Notes: generated by a model not told the origin, from the letters alone. Counted from the first letter of the stretch, positions 7,617 to 17,137 are shown. The stretch is 64,000 bases of DNA from Rufibacter sp. DG15C (GCF_001577755.1 NZ_CP010776.1:2418001-2482000), one strand, 5' to 3'. Numbers and translations: made by a program.

Positions 7617-10088
7617 TTAATTCCCTCTTCCGCGACCATTCCCCCGGCCATTTCCTCTTCGTTCTAATTCTTCTTCCAAGTCTTCTTGCCAGCCACGGTT
7701 TTTCTTCTTTTTGTCTTTGCGTTTGAAGATATCTTTGAGCTTGCGGCCGCCTTTTTTGAAGATGTCCCCAATGTCATTGTCTTCCTCTTCATAGACCGGT
7801 TCTACAGGCACTGGCGGCTGGAAGGGCGGGCAGTTGAGGTACATGCTATATTGAGAGGGCAGCGCAGGAAAGTGACTGTAGGCCATGCTCCTAAACTCCC
7901 TTTCTTTGGTGAGCCGCTGAAAGAACCCTGCCCAGATAGGCAAAGCCGTATTAGAGCCGCCACCCAGTTCCAAATCCCTAAACCGGATGCGCTGATCCTG
8001 CCCACCTACCCAGGCGCCGGCCACTAAGTCTGGTGTGTAGGCCACAAACCAGCCGTCGGCGTGAGATTGCGTGGTGCCGGTTTTGCCCGCAATGTCCATC
8101 TGCAAGCCATACTCACTGCGTAAGCGCCGGCCGGTTCCTTCATTGATGACGCTTTCCAGCATAGGACACATCAAGGAGGTGGTTTGGCTAGAGAGTACTT
8201 TGGGGCCAAGTCCATCCTGGTTGGTCTGGTCCAGGAGCACCCGTCCGTTCCGGTCTTCAATGCGCAACAGGTACCTTGGTTTGACTTGGTAACCGCCGTT
8301 GGCGAAGGAGGCGTATGCCGCCACCATTTCATACAAACTGGCATCTGCAGTGCCCAAGGCCAGGGAAGGAGTCGTAGGCATTTCGCTTTGCAGACCTAAG
8401 TTTTTGGCCACCTTTATCACTTCCGGAAGGCCCACTTGCAAGGCCGCGTTCACGGCCACCGTGTTCACCGACTGCGCCAGTGCGCCCTGCATGGAATAAG
8501 CCCCGCCGTATACATTGTCTGCATTGCGCGGCGACCAGTTCTCATACTCGGGGAATACACGGCGGTCATTAGGGAAATAGGAGCAAGGCGAAATGCCGCG
8601 TTCCATGGCTGCCGCATACACAAACGGCTTGAACGTAGAGCCCACTTGGCGTTTGGCGCGCACGTGGTCATACTTGAAGAAGGTGTGGTTGATGCCGCCC
8701 ACCCAGGCCCGTACATAGCCAGTTTTTGGCTCCATGGCTAAAAATCCGGCGTTTAGGTAGCGCATGTAGTGCCTGATGGAATCCATGGGAGAGATGGTAC
8801 GGGTCTCTTCCCCACGATATCTAAAGAGCCTCATGGGCACGGGCGTGTTGAAGATCTCGTCAATCTCACGCTCAGATTTTCCCTGGGCTACCAGTCGCTT
8901 ATAATGCAGGGAACGTTCCTTGGCGTTCTTAAGAATGTCGGGTTGGCCGGTCCAGGGAGCTTGTTTGCCCCAGTGCTTGTCAAAGTCCAGTTGCAAGGCA
9001 TTCATGCGGCGCTTCAAGGCGGTCTCGGCGGCGCGTTGGGCGCGGCTGTCCAGGGTGGTGTAAATCTTGAGGCCGTCTGTGTACAGGTTGTAGTTGCCAC
9101 CGTCTGGCTTCTCTTGCAAGGCCGCCCATTTGGTCAGTTCCTCGCGCAGGTGCTCCCTGAAGTAGGTGGCCAGGCCGCTGTTGTGCGAGGACAGGTTGTA
9201 GTCCAGTTTGAGCGGTTTGCCCTGCAGCACGGTTTTCTGATCCTGCGTCAAGTAGCCGTATTTGGTCATCTGGGCCAAGACCACGTCGCGCCGCTGCCGG
9301 GACCGGTCTGGGTTGGTGCGCGGGTTATAGGTAGTGGTGGCTTTGAGCATGCCAATGAGCGTGGCCGCTTCCTCGGTTTTCAAGGAATCCGCAGACGTAT
9401 TAAAGAAGCGCCGCGCCGCCGACTCAATGCCGTACACGTTGCCGCCCATGGGCACGGTATTCAGGTACAGCTCCAAAATCTCCTGCTTGTTGTAGACTAC
9501 TTCTAGCCGCTTAGCCAGAATCATCTCGCGCATCTTGTTCACAGGCATGGACAGGAAGCCCACATCCTTACGCGGATATAGGTTTTTGGCCAGCTGCTGA
9601 CTGATGGTGCTGCCGCCGCCGGAGCTTTCTTCTTGCAGCAGCAGGGTTTTTAGAAACACGCGGGCTAGGCTTCGATTGTCCACGCCGTCATGCTCGTAGA
9701 AACGGGCGTCCTCGGTGGCAATGAGTGCTTGGATAACAGGCTCGGCTATCTGGTCATACTTGACGTTGGTGCGGTCCTGGATGAAGTAGCGCCCCATGAG
9801 CACGCCATCAGCGGTGTAGACTTCTGAGGGCATGTTGTTCTGCACCTCCTTGAGTTGGCGCTTGGTGGGCAGCCAGCCAAACAACCCGAAGTACACGGAT
9901 AGGTAAAACAGAAACAGAAGCAAAGCCACGTACAGCAAAGCCTTGACGATAAGGCGCAGCCAGCCCTGCGGCGTCAAGGATTGCCAGTACTGTTTGGTGA
10001 GTTTGGGGGCGTGACGGTGTCTCCAGCGTTTCCAGCGCGTATTAATCCAATCAGAGAAACTCCCGAAGTAGGTATTGAAAAAGGGCAT
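7617..10088 (-). CDS. Bifunctional penicillin-binding protein 1A (transglycosylase/transpeptidase)
   Basis: An 823-residue inner-membrane enzyme that polymerises and cross-links peptidoglycan. A basic cytoplasmic tail (1-48) precedes one membrane segment (~49-70). The GT51 domain follows with ATEDARFYEHDG (catalytic Glu126), STISQQLAKN and the ELYLNTVPMGG motif. The transpeptidase domain has GSTFKPF (nucleophile Ser484, Lys487), an SVN motif in AQSVNTVA, and KTGTT at Lys669. The tail after ~residue 765 is Pro-rich and then highly basic with a GRGNGRGRGN end. Length is in the PBP1A range. It is a single gene with palindrome copies beyond both ends. Confidence 0.95.
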   Translation of the reverse strand: MPFFNTYFGSFSDWINTRWKRWRHRHAPKLTKQYWQSLTPQGWLRLIVKALLYVALLLFLFYLSVYFGLFGWLPTKRQLKEVQNNMPSEVYTADGVLMGRYFIQDRTNVKYDQIAEPVIQALIATEDARFYEHDGVDNRSLARVFLKTLLLQEESSGGGSTISQQLAKNLYPRKDVGFLSMPVNKMREMILAKRLEVVYNKQEILELYLNTVPMGGNVYGIESAARRFFNTSADSLKTEEAATLIGMLKATTTYNPRTNPDRSRQRRDVVLAQMTKYGYLTQDQKTVLQGKPLKLDYNLSSHNSGLATYFREHLREELTKWAALQEKPDGGNYNLYTDGLKIYTTLDSRAQRAAETALKRRMNALQLDFDKHWGKQAPWTGQPDILKNAKERSLHYKRLVAQGKSEREIDEIFNTPVPMRLFRYRGEETRTISPMDSIRHYMRYLNAGFLAMEPKTGYVRAWVGGINHTFFKYDHVRAKRQVGSTFKPFVYAAAMERGISPCSYFPNDRRVFPEYENWSPRNADNVYGGAYSMQGALAQSVNTVAVNAALQVGLPEVIKVAKNLGLQSEMPTTPSLALGTADASLYEMVAAYASFANGGYQVKPRYLLRIEDRNGRVLLDQTNQDGLGPKVLSSQTTSLMCPMLESVINEGTGRRLRSEYGLQMDIAGKTGTTQSHADGWFVAYTPDLVAGAWVGGQDQRIRFRDLELGGGSNTALPIWAGFFQRLTKEREFRSMAYSHFPALPSQYSMYLNCPPFQPPVPVEPVYEEEDNDIGDIFKKGGRKLKDIFKRKDKKKKNRGWQEDLEEELERRGNGRGNGRGRGN

Positions 10089-10153
10089 GCCGTAAGAACG
10101 TAGAAACTTGAGATAAGGCTATGCTTACCCTAAGGTTCCTTTTTTAGTTACAT

Positions 10154-10191
10154 CGTTTTTGGCTTATTTTCTGGATTTTAGGCCAAAAACG
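10154..10191. repeat. Dispersed palindrome copy 4
   Basis: CGTTTTTGGCTTATTT...TTAGGCCAAAAACG; it ends one base before the stop codon of the minus-strand gene at 10193, so the transcript of that gene runs directly into the hairpin. Confidence 0.85.
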
Positions 10192-10192
10192 A

Positions 10193-10564
10193 CTACTTGT
10201 TCAAGAACCTATAAAAGATCCATCCGCCTGTGGCGTACAAAACGAAGTCTACCATGTCGGCGGTATAGCGGGGCATGAACAACGGGAAGACTACTTCAAA
10301 CGCCAGCGCGTAATAGGCCACGGCTATGCCCACTTGGTACGGCGTGAGCCTAAACGTCGGTCCGTGGAAGGCGCGCATGAAAAACAGGGTAACGGTCAAG
10401 ATAAGCGGCAGGCACAGCAGGTCATCTAGATAGAAGCGCATCCAGTCAGGCCGGGAGATGGAAAACCACACCGCCATTCTGTGGCCCATGTACAGAGCCG
10501 CCAATACCCAGAAGAGCGGGCTGAGCGTGCGCCAATTCAGCCGGCCAAGAGCGCGATGAGCCAT
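10193..10564 (-). CDS. Small integral membrane protein
   Basis: A 123-residue protein with three or four hydrophobic helices (around residues 13-30, 48-66, 75-95 and 100-120) and a conserved-looking RFYLDDLLCLPL segment between the first two. Short proteins of this form occur widely in Cytophagales and are sometimes labelled as putative magnesium/citrate transporters, but nothing here supports a transport function. Its start overlaps the end of the zinc-ribbon gene at 10537-10833 by 28 bp, so the two are probably co-translated. Confidence 0.65.
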   Translation of the reverse strand: MAHRALGRLNWRTLSPLFWVLAALYMGHRMAVWFSISRPDWMRFYLDDLLCLPLILTVTLFFMRAFHGPTFRLTPYQVGIAVAYYALAFEVVFPLFMPRYTADMVDFVLYATGGWIFYRFLNK

Positions 10565-10833
10565 AAGATGAAGGAGAGGATGGCCATGAACGTGAGTTGG
10601 AAGCCCTGCACAATGCGTTTCCAGAATTTGGTGAAGGCAGAATCAGTGGGCAGGATTTCAATAAGGACCACGTTGAACTGGTTCTTCTCGGCCTCCTGGC
10701 GGGTGTCCTGGTCTAAGAGACGTTGGTACGCTTTGGGGTCCAGCAGGCTTTGGCAGTGGGCACAGCGGTCGGTGACCTGTTGGTGCCAGGCAGACCAATG
10801 CTGGCAATGCGGACATTTCTTGGTGTCACTCAT
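10537..10833 (-). CDS. Zinc-ribbon protein with C-terminal membrane anchor
   Basis: A 98-residue protein starting with a four-Cys zinc ribbon (CPHC at ~8-11 and CAHC at ~25-28), then a helical stretch, and one hydrophobic segment at ~77-97 that would anchor it in the inner membrane with the ribbon in the cytoplasm. No specific family was recognised. It overlaps the following small membrane protein gene, which suggests the two act together. Confidence 0.7.
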   Translation of the reverse strand: MSDTKKCPHCQHWSAWHQQVTDRCAHCQSLLDPKAYQRLLDQDTRQEAEKNQFNVVLIEILPTDSAFTKFWKRIVQGFQLTFMAILSFILWLIALLAG

Positions 10834-10990
10834 AGGTGAGGGTGGCTTCCGGGCTTGTGCTTAGAAAGAAGCCTTTAAACAGGGGCAAGTTACAACCCAA
10901 TCGTTCACGGGGATAACGTTCTGATAAATAACGTTGGGATGGCCTTGAGTATTTTAAAGAAAGCCATTCAGGGGAACAGGTGTCTTTTGC

Positions 10991-10998
10991 TATCTTTG
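10991..10998 (+). promoter_or_regulatory. -7 promoter element upstream of pyrD
   Basis: TATCTTTG fits the Bacteroidota TAnnTTTG consensus and ends 17 bp before the GTG at 11016. A clear -33 element was not found. Confidence 0.6.
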
Positions 10999-11015
10999 CC
11001 AAAACCTGCCCTGCC

Positions 11016-12044
11016 GTGTATAAACAACTCATCCGCCCGCTGCTTTTTAAATTTGACCCAGAAGAGGTGCACTCGTTTACCAATTCTGCCCTTAAAAATG
11101 CGTTTCACCTGCCACTGGCCAAGTCTATCTCCAAGAGCCTTTTTCAGGAGAACGACCCCAGGCTGGAGCGAAAAGTCTTCGGGCTCACGTTCCCTAATCC
11201 GGTAGGCTTGGCCGCTGGCTTTGACAAGGACGCCAAGATGATTGACGAGTTCTCAGAGCTGGGCTTCGGGTTCATTGAGATTGGCACGCTTACGCCCAAG
11301 GCGCAGGAAGGGAATCCCAAACCGCGCCTGTTCAGATTGCCGCAGGATGGAGCTATCATCAACCGGATGGGCTTTAACAACCACGGCGTAGACGCGGCGG
11401 TGGAGCGGCTCAGAAGCAGAAAGAGCAAGGTCATCATTGGCGGGAACATTGGCAAGAACAAAGTCACGCCCAATGAGCAGGCCCTGCAGGACTACCTGTA
11501 TTGCTTTGACGCCCTGTATGACGTGGTGGACTATTTTGTGGTGAACGTTAGTTCGCCCAACACCCCCGACCTGCGCGCCCTGCAGGAGAAAGAGCCTCTG
11601 CTAGACCTATTGGCCAACCTGCAGAATAGAAACCAGGGCAAAGCCCGCCCCAAGCCGCTCCTACTCAAGATTGCCCCAGACCTGAACCACGCGCAGCTGG
11701 ATGACATTGTGGAGATTTCCGTGCAGACCAACCTGGCGGGTATCATTGCCACCAACACCACCATCAGCAGAGCCGGCCTGAGAACGCCGGCCCAAGAGAT
11801 AGAAGCCATTGGGATGGGTGGCCTAAGCGGAAGGCCTTTGAAAGACGCCTCCACCCAGGTCCTAAAATACCTGCGCCAGAATCTGCCCGAGGAAATCAGG
11901 CTGGTAGGCGTGGGCGGCATCATGACGCCAGAGGACGCAGTAGAGAAACTGGCCGCCGGCGCTGACTTGGTGCAACTCTACACCGGTTTTATCTACGAGG
12001 GCCCTCGTCTCATCAAACATATCAACCGCCGAATATTGAGCTAA
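11016..12044 (+). CDS. pyrD: Dihydroorotate dehydrogenase (quinone), class 2
   Basis: A 342-residue FMN enzyme that oxidises dihydroorotate to orotate with quinone as acceptor, at the inner membrane, in pyrimidine synthesis. The class 2 N-terminal helical extension ([15 protein letters not shown]) is present, followed by [15 protein letters not shown], the NRMGFNN segment, the catalytic serine loop [11 protein letters not shown], and the C-terminal phosphate/FMN loop VGVGGI. The start is set at GTG 11016 because no in-frame ATG exists upstream, the promoter-like TATCTTTG at 10991 would leave an upstream GTG (10980) untranscribed, and the protein then begins at the usual point. pyrF lies about 4 kb away. 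Confidence 0.92.
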   Translation: MYKQLIRPLLFKFDPEEVHSFTNSALKNAFHLPLAKSISKSLFQENDPRLERKVFGLTFPNPVGLAAGFDKDAKMIDEFSELGFGFIEIGTLTPKAQEGNPKPRLFRLPQDGAIINRMGFNNHGVDAAVERLRSRKSKVIIGGNIGKNKVTPNEQALQDYLYCFDALYDVVDYFVVNVSSPNTPDLRALQEKEPLLDLLANLQNRNQGKARPKPLLLKIAPDLNHAQLDDIVEISVQTNLAGIIATNTTISRAGLRTPAQEIEAIGMGGLSGRPLKDASTQVLKYLRQNLPEEIRLVGVGGIMTPEDAVEKLAAGADLVQLYTGFIYEGPRLIKHINRRILS

Positions 12045-12105
12045 TTAGCTGGTTTTTCTCTGTAAGCCGCGGTAAATTCTTCGGGCGTTATTGAACGGAA
12101 AAGTG

Positions 12106-12113
12106 TAGATTTG
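12106..12113 (+). promoter_or_regulatory. -7 promoter element upstream of ftsK
   Basis: TAGATTTG, 15 bp before the ATG at 12129; the same octamer precedes pyrF at 16168. Confidence 0.55.
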
Positions 12114-12128
12114 AGGTTTGGAGACATC

Positions 12129-14792
12129 ATGGCTACGAACACATATAAACGCGAAGTAGGGACTGGTCCGCGGCCTAAAAACATGCCGAGGAGCCAGAAT
12201 GAACCTAAGGGAAAAACGGAGGCTAAGGCCCCCAAAGAACCAAAACCCAAAAGGTCTTTTACTGCGCCTACCCTCTCATTTGGCTTTTTCAAGGACAGAC
12301 GCCTGCAACTATTTGTAGGTTTTTTCTTCTTGCTTTCTAGTTTGTACCTCACCATCGCGTTTGTTTCTTACCTGTTCACGGGCACGGCAGACCAGAGCGT
12401 GGTAGAGTCTGTCACTGTGGATGCGGTGAAAGAAGCCGGCCTGGAGTCTGAGAACTGGTTGGGTTTGTTTGGCGCCTGGGTGTCTGACTATTTTATCAAC
12501 CGCTGGTTTGGGGTAGCCTCCTTCTTTTTCATTCCCATCATTTTTTACATAGGCTATAAGATTGTCTTTAGGCGCACCACTATCACGCTTTCCTCAGTGG
12601 TCACCTTATGTCTGTTTGGTTTGCTGTGGGGAAGTATCTCTGCCGGCTATGTGGTTTTGACCAGCGGTCTGGCCAGTGATTACAGTTTCCTGAGCGGCGC
12701 CATTGGTTATGAGACAGCTTTGTGGCTGGAGAGCCTGCTGCGCTGGGGAACCGGGCTGCTGCTGGCCTTCGCGCTGATTGCCTTTGTGATGTTCTTCTTT
12801 AACATCACCACGCTCAATCGTCCAAAACCAGCCGTCGCCACTGCGGGTCCAGAAGGAAACACTTATCGTCAAGATTATCCTGCAGAGTCTGGGGTGTATG
12901 CTTCGCCGTCCATGGCTATGAACCACCTCACCAATCCATCTGGCAGCATAGAGGCCCAGGATGAGGAGGAAGAAGACATGGTTTACCCGGCGCCATTTGC
13001 CCTTCAAGACCAACAAGGAGAAGACTTCTTTAACGAAGACCAGAACGACGGTGCGTATGACGATGAGGAAGAGCCAGAAGAAGATCTTTTCGCCGTCAAT
13101 GACCTGCCTGTGACTTCCCGCTCAACGGCAACCCCAACGTCTGTGCCGCTCGCTTTAGAGATGGAAGATGACTTTGAGGATGAGGTTCTGCTAGAGGATG
13201 ACGTTGAGGAAGAAGCTGAGTTGGATTTGGACATCGCGCCGATTCCGGCCCACGCCGAGGTAGAAGCCGTCACCAGCGAGAATTATGACCCTACCTTAGA
13301 TTTACCCCGCTACCAATACCCGCACATAGACTTGCTCACTGATTACGGCCTAGCCAAAGTCACGGTAAGCAAAGAAGAACTGGAAGCTAACAAAGACCGC
13401 ATTGTAGAGACGCTGGGCAATTACAACATCGGCATTGCCAGCATCAAAGCCACCATCGGGCCTACTGTGACCCTATATGAGATTGTGCCGGACGCGGGCG
13501 TGCGTATCTCCAAGATTAAGAGTCTGGAAGATGACATCGCGTTGAGTTTGGCGGCTTTGGGAATACGTATCATCGCTCCCATTCCCGGCAAGGGGACCAT
13601 TGGTATTGAGGTGCCCAACAAGAAGAAGGAGATGGTGTCCATCAAATCCATCTTGAGCACTGAGAAGTTCATGAAGAGCGAAATGGACCTGCCTATCGCC
13701 TTCGGGAAGACTATCACCAATGAAGTCTTCATCACCGATTTGGCCAAAATGCCTCACTTGCTCATGGCCGGTGCCACGGGTCAGGGTAAATCGGTGGGTT
13801 TGAACGCCATCTTGACCTCACTCTTATATAAGCGTCACCCATCACAACTCAAGTTTGTGTTGGTAGATCCTAAAAAGGTAGAGCTTTCTCTGTTCAACAA
13901 GATTGAGCGCCATTTCCTGGCCAAATTGCCAGACACGGAAGAAGCTATTATTACTGATACTAAAAAAGTAGTAAACACGCTGAACTCGCTCTGTATGGAG
14001 ATGGACCAGCGCTATGATTTACTCAAAGATGCCGGTTGCCGAAACCTCAAGGAATACAACGTTAAGTTTGTAGAGCGCAGATTGAACCCTAAGAAAGGGC
14101 ACAAATTCATGCCGTACATTGTTCTGGTGATTGATGAGTTGGCAGATTTGATGATGACGGCGGGCAAAGAGGTGGAGACGCCCATCGCCCGTTTGGCGCA
14201 GTTGGCCCGTGCCATTGGCATCCATTTGGTGGTCGCTACGCAGCGTCCGTCGGTAAATGTGATCACGGGTATCATCAAAGCGAACTTTCCTGCCCGAATT
14301 TCCTTTAAGGTAACATCCAAGATAGACTCGCGCACCATTCTGGACACTGGCGGGGCCGATCAATTGATTGGCCAAGGTGACATGCTGTTCTCCCTGGGCT
14401 CAGACCTAATCCGGGTGCAGTGCGCGTTCGTAGATACGCCCGAGGTGGACAGAATCTGTGACTTCATTGGCGAACAGCAAGGCTATTCAGACGCGTATTT
14501 GTTGCCAGAATTTGTGGGCGATGAGAGCGGCAATGACAAAGCCGAGTTTGACCCGAGCAACAAGGACGCCATGTTTGAGGAGGCCGCCCGTATTGTGGTG
14601 ACGCACCAGCAGGGTAGTACTTCTTTGTTGCAGCGCAGATTGAAGTTGGGCTATAACCGCGCAGGCCGTTTAATTGACCAATTGGAAGCTGCCGGCGTGG
14701 TGGGTCCGTTTGAGGGAAGCAAGGCCCGCGAAGTTTTAATTCCAGACGAATACAGTTTGGAACAGTTATTGAATACATTGGATCGTAACTAA
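12129..14792 (+). CDS. ftsK: DNA translocase FtsK
   Basis: An 887-residue septal DNA pump that clears and aligns chromosome ends during division. Four membrane helices lie within ~60-235 after a basic, Pro-rich N-terminal tail. An acidic linker of ~150 residues (rich in EEE/DDE) follows. The motor has Walker A GATGQGKS (Lys554), Walker B VLVIDELADLMM and the ATQRPSVNVITG segment. The C-terminal gamma domain (LQRRLKLGYNRAGRLIDQLE) is the winged helix that reads KOPS/XerCD signals. The ATG at 12129 is preferred over the TTG at 12111, which overlaps the promoter-like element. Confidence 0.95.
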   Translation: MATNTYKREVGTGPRPKNMPRSQNEPKGKTEAKAPKEPKPKRSFTAPTLSFGFFKDRRLQLFVGFFFLLSSLYLTIAFVSYLFTGTADQSVVESVTVDAVKEAGLESENWLGLFGAWVSDYFINRWFGVASFFFIPIIFYIGYKIVFRRTTITLSSVVTLCLFGLLWGSISAGYVVLTSGLASDYSFLSGAIGYETALWLESLLRWGTGLLLAFALIAFVMFFFNITTLNRPKPAVATAGPEGNTYRQDYPAESGVYASPSMAMNHLTNPSGSIEAQDEEEEDMVYPAPFALQDQQGEDFFNEDQNDGAYDDEEEPEEDLFAVNDLPVTSRSTATPTSVPLALEMEDDFEDEVLLEDDVEEEAELDLDIAPIPAHAEVEAVTSENYDPTLDLPRYQYPHIDLLTDYGLAKVTVSKEELEANKDRIVETLGNYNIGIASIKATIGPTVTLYEIVPDAGVRISKIKSLEDDIALSLAALGIRIIAPIPGKGTIGIEVPNKKKEMVSIKSILSTEKFMKSEMDLPIAFGKTITNEVFITDLAKMPHLLMAGATGQGKSVGLNAILTSLLYKRHPSQLKFVLVDPKKVELSLFNKIERHFLAKLPDTEEAIITDTKKVVNTLNSLCMEMDQRYDLLKDAGCRNLKEYNVKFVERRLNPKKGHKFMPYIVLVIDELADLMMTAGKEVETPIARLAQLARAIGIHLVVATQRPSVNVITGIIKANFPARISFKVTSKIDSRTILDTGGADQLIGQGDMLFSLGSDLIRVQCAFVDTPEVDRICDFIGEQQGYSDAYLLPEFVGDESGNDKAEFDPSNKDAMFEEAARIVVTHQQGSTSLLQRRLKLGYNRAGRLIDQLEAAGVVGPFEGSKAREVLIPDEYSLEQLLNTLDRN

Positions 14793-14826
14793 AACAGTAG
14801 ATCCACTTTTTACTAAATACACTCTT

Positions 14827-15471
14827 ATGAAACGATTCTTTTCTTTCTTGATCGCTCTGATGACGGTAGCCCAGTTTGCCAGCGCGCAGAAAGACCCGAA
14901 AGCTGAGCAGATTTTGGATGCCATGAGCAAGAAGTATCAAGCCATGAAAGCCTTCAAAGCCACTTTTTCCCAAACATTAGAAAGTCAAAACGCCAAGGTG
15001 AAGGAAACCATCAACGGAGACATCACCGTGTCTGGCAATAAATTCCGTCTGGCTGTGGCCGGACAGGAGATCATCAACAACGGCACTACCATCTGGACCT
15101 TCATGAAGAAGGAGAACGAAGTAAACATCTCTGACAATGACCCAGATGAGCAGGAATTAACGCCCAACCAGATTTATACGCTCTACAAAAAAGGCTATAA
15201 GTACAACTACAGCGGTGAGCAGAAATTAGGCGGCGAGACCGTGCACGTAATTGACATGACCCCAGAAGACAAAACCAACCAAGTGTTCAAGGTGCGCATG
15301 TTCATCAGCAAGAAAGACAACTCCATCAAGTCTTGGCAGATGTTCCGCAAAAACGGAAACCGCTATGTGTACACGATCAAGAAGTTTTCGCCTAACCCAG
15401 TGTTGCCAGCCAACCATTTCGCCTTTGACAAGGCCAAATACAAAGGTGTGAAAGTAGTAGATCTTCGTTAA
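14827..15471 (+). CDS. LolA-like outer-membrane lipoprotein carrier protein
   Basis: A 214-residue periplasmic protein with a Sec signal peptide cleaved at about ASAQ (residue 21). The mature part matches the LolA fold: YQAMKAFKATFSQTL at the start, SGNKFRLAV, the TTIWTFMKKENEV strand with the Trp-Thr pair typical of the family, and long beta strands to the end. LolA collects lipoproteins from the LolCDE exporter and carries them across the periplasm. It follows ftsK by 34 bp, an order often seen in bacteria, and may share its transcript. A terminator and palindrome copy 5 follow. Confidence 0.85.
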   Translation: MKRFFSFLIALMTVAQFASAQKDPKAEQILDAMSKKYQAMKAFKATFSQTLESQNAKVKETINGDITVSGNKFRLAVAGQEIINNGTTIWTFMKKENEVNISDNDPDEQELTPNQIYTLYKKGYKYNYSGEQKLGGETVHVIDMTPEDKTNQVFKVRMFISKKDNSIKSWQMFRKNGNRYVYTIKKFSPNPVLPANHFAFDKAKYKGVKVVDLR

Positions 15472-15495
15472 GAGGCATACATGAATCACACACTC

Positions 15496-15528
15496 AAAAG
15501 GCTCCCGCGGAAACGCAGGAGCCTTTTT
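15496..15528 (+). terminator. Hairpin terminator after the lolA-like gene
   Basis: GGCTCC-C-GCG / CGC-A-GGAGCC around a GAAA tetraloop, followed by TTTTT. It ends exactly where palindrome copy 5 begins. Confidence 0.85.
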
Positions 15529-15566
15529 CGTTTTCGGGCTATTTCCCAGAAACCAGCCCAAAAACG
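15529..15566. repeat. Dispersed palindrome copy 5
   Basis: CGTTTTCGGGCTATTT...AACCAGCCCAAAAACG; directly abuts the terminator of the lolA-like gene. The inner arm reads GGGCT/AGCCC instead of GGCCT/AGGCC, and both sides have changed. Confidence 0.75.
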
Positions 15567-15614
15567 GACAAAACTGTCCAGAAATACAAATAACATAAGC
15601 AAGAAAGATAGGGG

Positions 15615-15740
15615 AGCCCGTGCTGATCTGGTCAAGCCATACGGCAGTTACAAACTGCCCTCCATCATGGGTCCAAGTCGCAGACTTGAACCATGGCCAC
15701 GTGCCAGCAGATCAAGCAAACCGTGCGCAGCACGCGGGCT
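15615..15740. repeat. Cluster of nested hairpins with three-base loops
   Basis: Three perfect stem-loops follow one another: GGCAGTT-ACA-AACTGCC (15643-15659), CAAGTC-GCA-GACTTG (15674-15688, with outer CATGG/CCATG) and CGTGC-GCA-GCACG (15722-15734). They are enclosed by TGATCTG/CAGATCA (15624/15708) and AGCCCG..TGCTG arms (15615-15625 with 15728-15740). This resembles REP-type or transposon-end DNA, but no transposase is nearby. Confidence 0.6.
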
Positions 15741-16126
15741 TCTGCAACGACAGGAACGGCCTTCGCCTACAGACAGGGTAGTTACTTATAAGCGCCAGCA
15801 GAACTGGAACCCAAACCAGTCTTGGTCCTGAGCGCCTCTGTTGTTTCGTTGCCCGGCAGGGCGGGGCCCCACAGGCCCAGAGTACAACAGCAGTGCGAAG
15901 GGCCAGGACGAGGCCCCGCGGCCGTGACCGCTTACCGGAGTAAATGAAACAAGGTTGTAAATGCGCACCGGAAGGGAAGTCATACTCAGGAACAGCCAAA
16001 TGCGTGCACTTAAGGAGCCAAACAAATTCTAGATGAGAAGCAACTTTGGTTGTTAGTGAGAACCACAAAGAGTAAGCGTGAAATTGGCATTCCGCTACTG
16101 ACAAACCCATGCAAACAATCCACCAT
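15741..16126. other. Unassigned intergenic region
   Basis: About 385 bp without a believable gene on either strand. It has a GC-rich inverted repeat (GCGGGGCC at 15861, GGCCCCGC at 15912) and could be an RNA gene or a decayed mobile element; neither can be shown. Confidence 0.4.
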
Positions 16127-16164
16127 CGTTTTTCCCCTATTTTCAACAAAACAAGCCAAAAACA
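16127..16164. repeat. Dispersed palindrome copy 6 (degenerate)
   Basis: CGTTTTTCCCCTATTT...AACAAGCCAAAAACAG; the left arm has decayed. It lies just before the promoter-like element of pyrF. Confidence 0.5.
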
Positions 16165-16167
16165 GTT

Positions 16168-16175
16168 TAGATTTG
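16168..16175 (+). promoter_or_regulatory. -7 promoter element upstream of pyrF
   Basis: TAGATTTG, 25 bp before the ATG at 16201; identical to the element upstream of ftsK. Confidence 0.55.
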
Positions 16176-16200
16176 TGAACCGCAACCTGATCACCATCCC

Positions 16201-17031
16201 ATGACCAGACAACAGCTTTTTGAGCAAATCCAGCGCAAGCGTTCCTACCTCTGCATAGGCCTGGACACTGACCTGAAGAAAATCCCGAAGCACCTGCTGC
16301 AGCACGAAGACCCCATCTTTGAGTTCAACCGCCAGATCATTGAAGCCACCTCTGACCTGTGCGTAGCCTATAAACCCAACGTGGCGTTTTATGAGGCGCA
16401 TGGCCCCAAGGGCTGGGTGAGCCTGCAGAAGACTCTGGAGGCCATCCCAGAAGACGTGTTCTCCATAGCCGATGCCAAGCGCGGCGACATTGGCAATACC
16501 TCTGAGCTGTACGCCCGGGCGTTTTTCGAGCAGATGGACTTTGACTCTATCACGGTGGCCCCGTACATGGGCGCCGACTCGGTGCAGCCGTTCCTACAGT
16601 TCCCCAACAAATGGGCGATTCTGCTGGCGCTCACCTCCAATGAAGGCAGCAAGGATTTTCAGTTCTCCAGTGTAGTGGCCCAAGGGGAGCAGCATTTCCT
16701 GTTTGAGAAAGTCTTGATCAGAAGCCAGGAGTGGGGCACGCCCGAAAACCTGATGTACGTGGTGGGCGCTACGCGCTGTGACTACATTGAGCGCGTCCGG
16801 GAGATTGCTCCTTACCATTTCTTGTTGGTGCCCGGCGTAGGCGCCCAGGGCGGAAGCTTGGAGGAGATATCCAAGTACGGGATGAACAGCCACTGCGGTC
16901 TGCTGGTGAATTCCTCCCGCCAGATTATTTATGCGTCCCAAGGCGAAGACTTCGCGGAGAAAGCCCGGGTGGCCGCGCTGGCCGTGCAGCATGAAATGAA
17001 CAAGTATTTGACAGAGTACTTGCCGCAATAG
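16201..17031 (+). CDS. pyrF: Orotidine 5'-phosphate decarboxylase (long, type 2)
   Basis: A 276-residue cytoplasmic enzyme making UMP from OMP, the last step of pyrimidine synthesis. Diagnostic parts are [31 protein letters not shown], the catalytic [10 protein letters not shown] loop (Lys and Asp), [11 protein letters not shown] and the VPGVGAQGG phosphate loop. The length and the YKPNVAFYE wording fit the type 2 subfamily. Single gene with its own promoter-like element; palindrome copy 7 begins one base after the stop. Confidence 0.94.
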   Translation: MTRQQLFEQIQRKRSYLCIGLDTDLKKIPKHLLQHEDPIFEFNRQIIEATSDLCVAYKPNVAFYEAHGPKGWVSLQKTLEAIPEDVFSIADAKRGDIGNTSELYARAFFEQMDFDSITVAPYMGADSVQPFLQFPNKWAILLALTSNEGSKDFQFSSVVAQGEQHFLFEKVLIRSQEWGTPENLMYVVGATRCDYIERVREIAPYHFLLVPGVGAQGGSLEEISKYGMNSHCGLLVNSSRQIIYASQGEDFAEKARVAALAVQHEMNKYLTEYLPQ

Positions 17032-17032
17032 C

Positions 17033-17070
17033 CGTTTTTGGCCTGTTTTCCAGAAAAGAGGCCAAAAACG
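17033..17070. repeat. Dispersed palindrome copy 7
   Basis: CGTTTTTGGCCTGTTT...AAAGAGGCCAAAAACG; begins one base after the pyrF stop codon. Confidence 0.88.
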
Positions 17071-17137
17071 ACAGGTTCAGCCTTTCACGTTCTGTTGCCG
17101 TATGAGCAAGGGAAATGTGAAAGGCTGTTCCCGTTTT

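Noticed and set aside
8769-9506. 245-codon plus-strand frame inside the PBP1A gene
   Set aside because: Antisense to the conserved transglycosylase region, with no recognisable family features.
15481-15831. Open frame of 116 codons starting 10 bp after the lolA-like gene
   Set aside because: It runs through a terminator, palindrome copy 5 and the nested hairpins, and its translation is basic, low-complexity and unlike a protein family.
15712-16401. 229-codon minus-strand frame across the gap and into pyrF
   Set aside because: The first 67 codons are the antisense of pyrF and the rest shows no domain character; it is a shadow frame.
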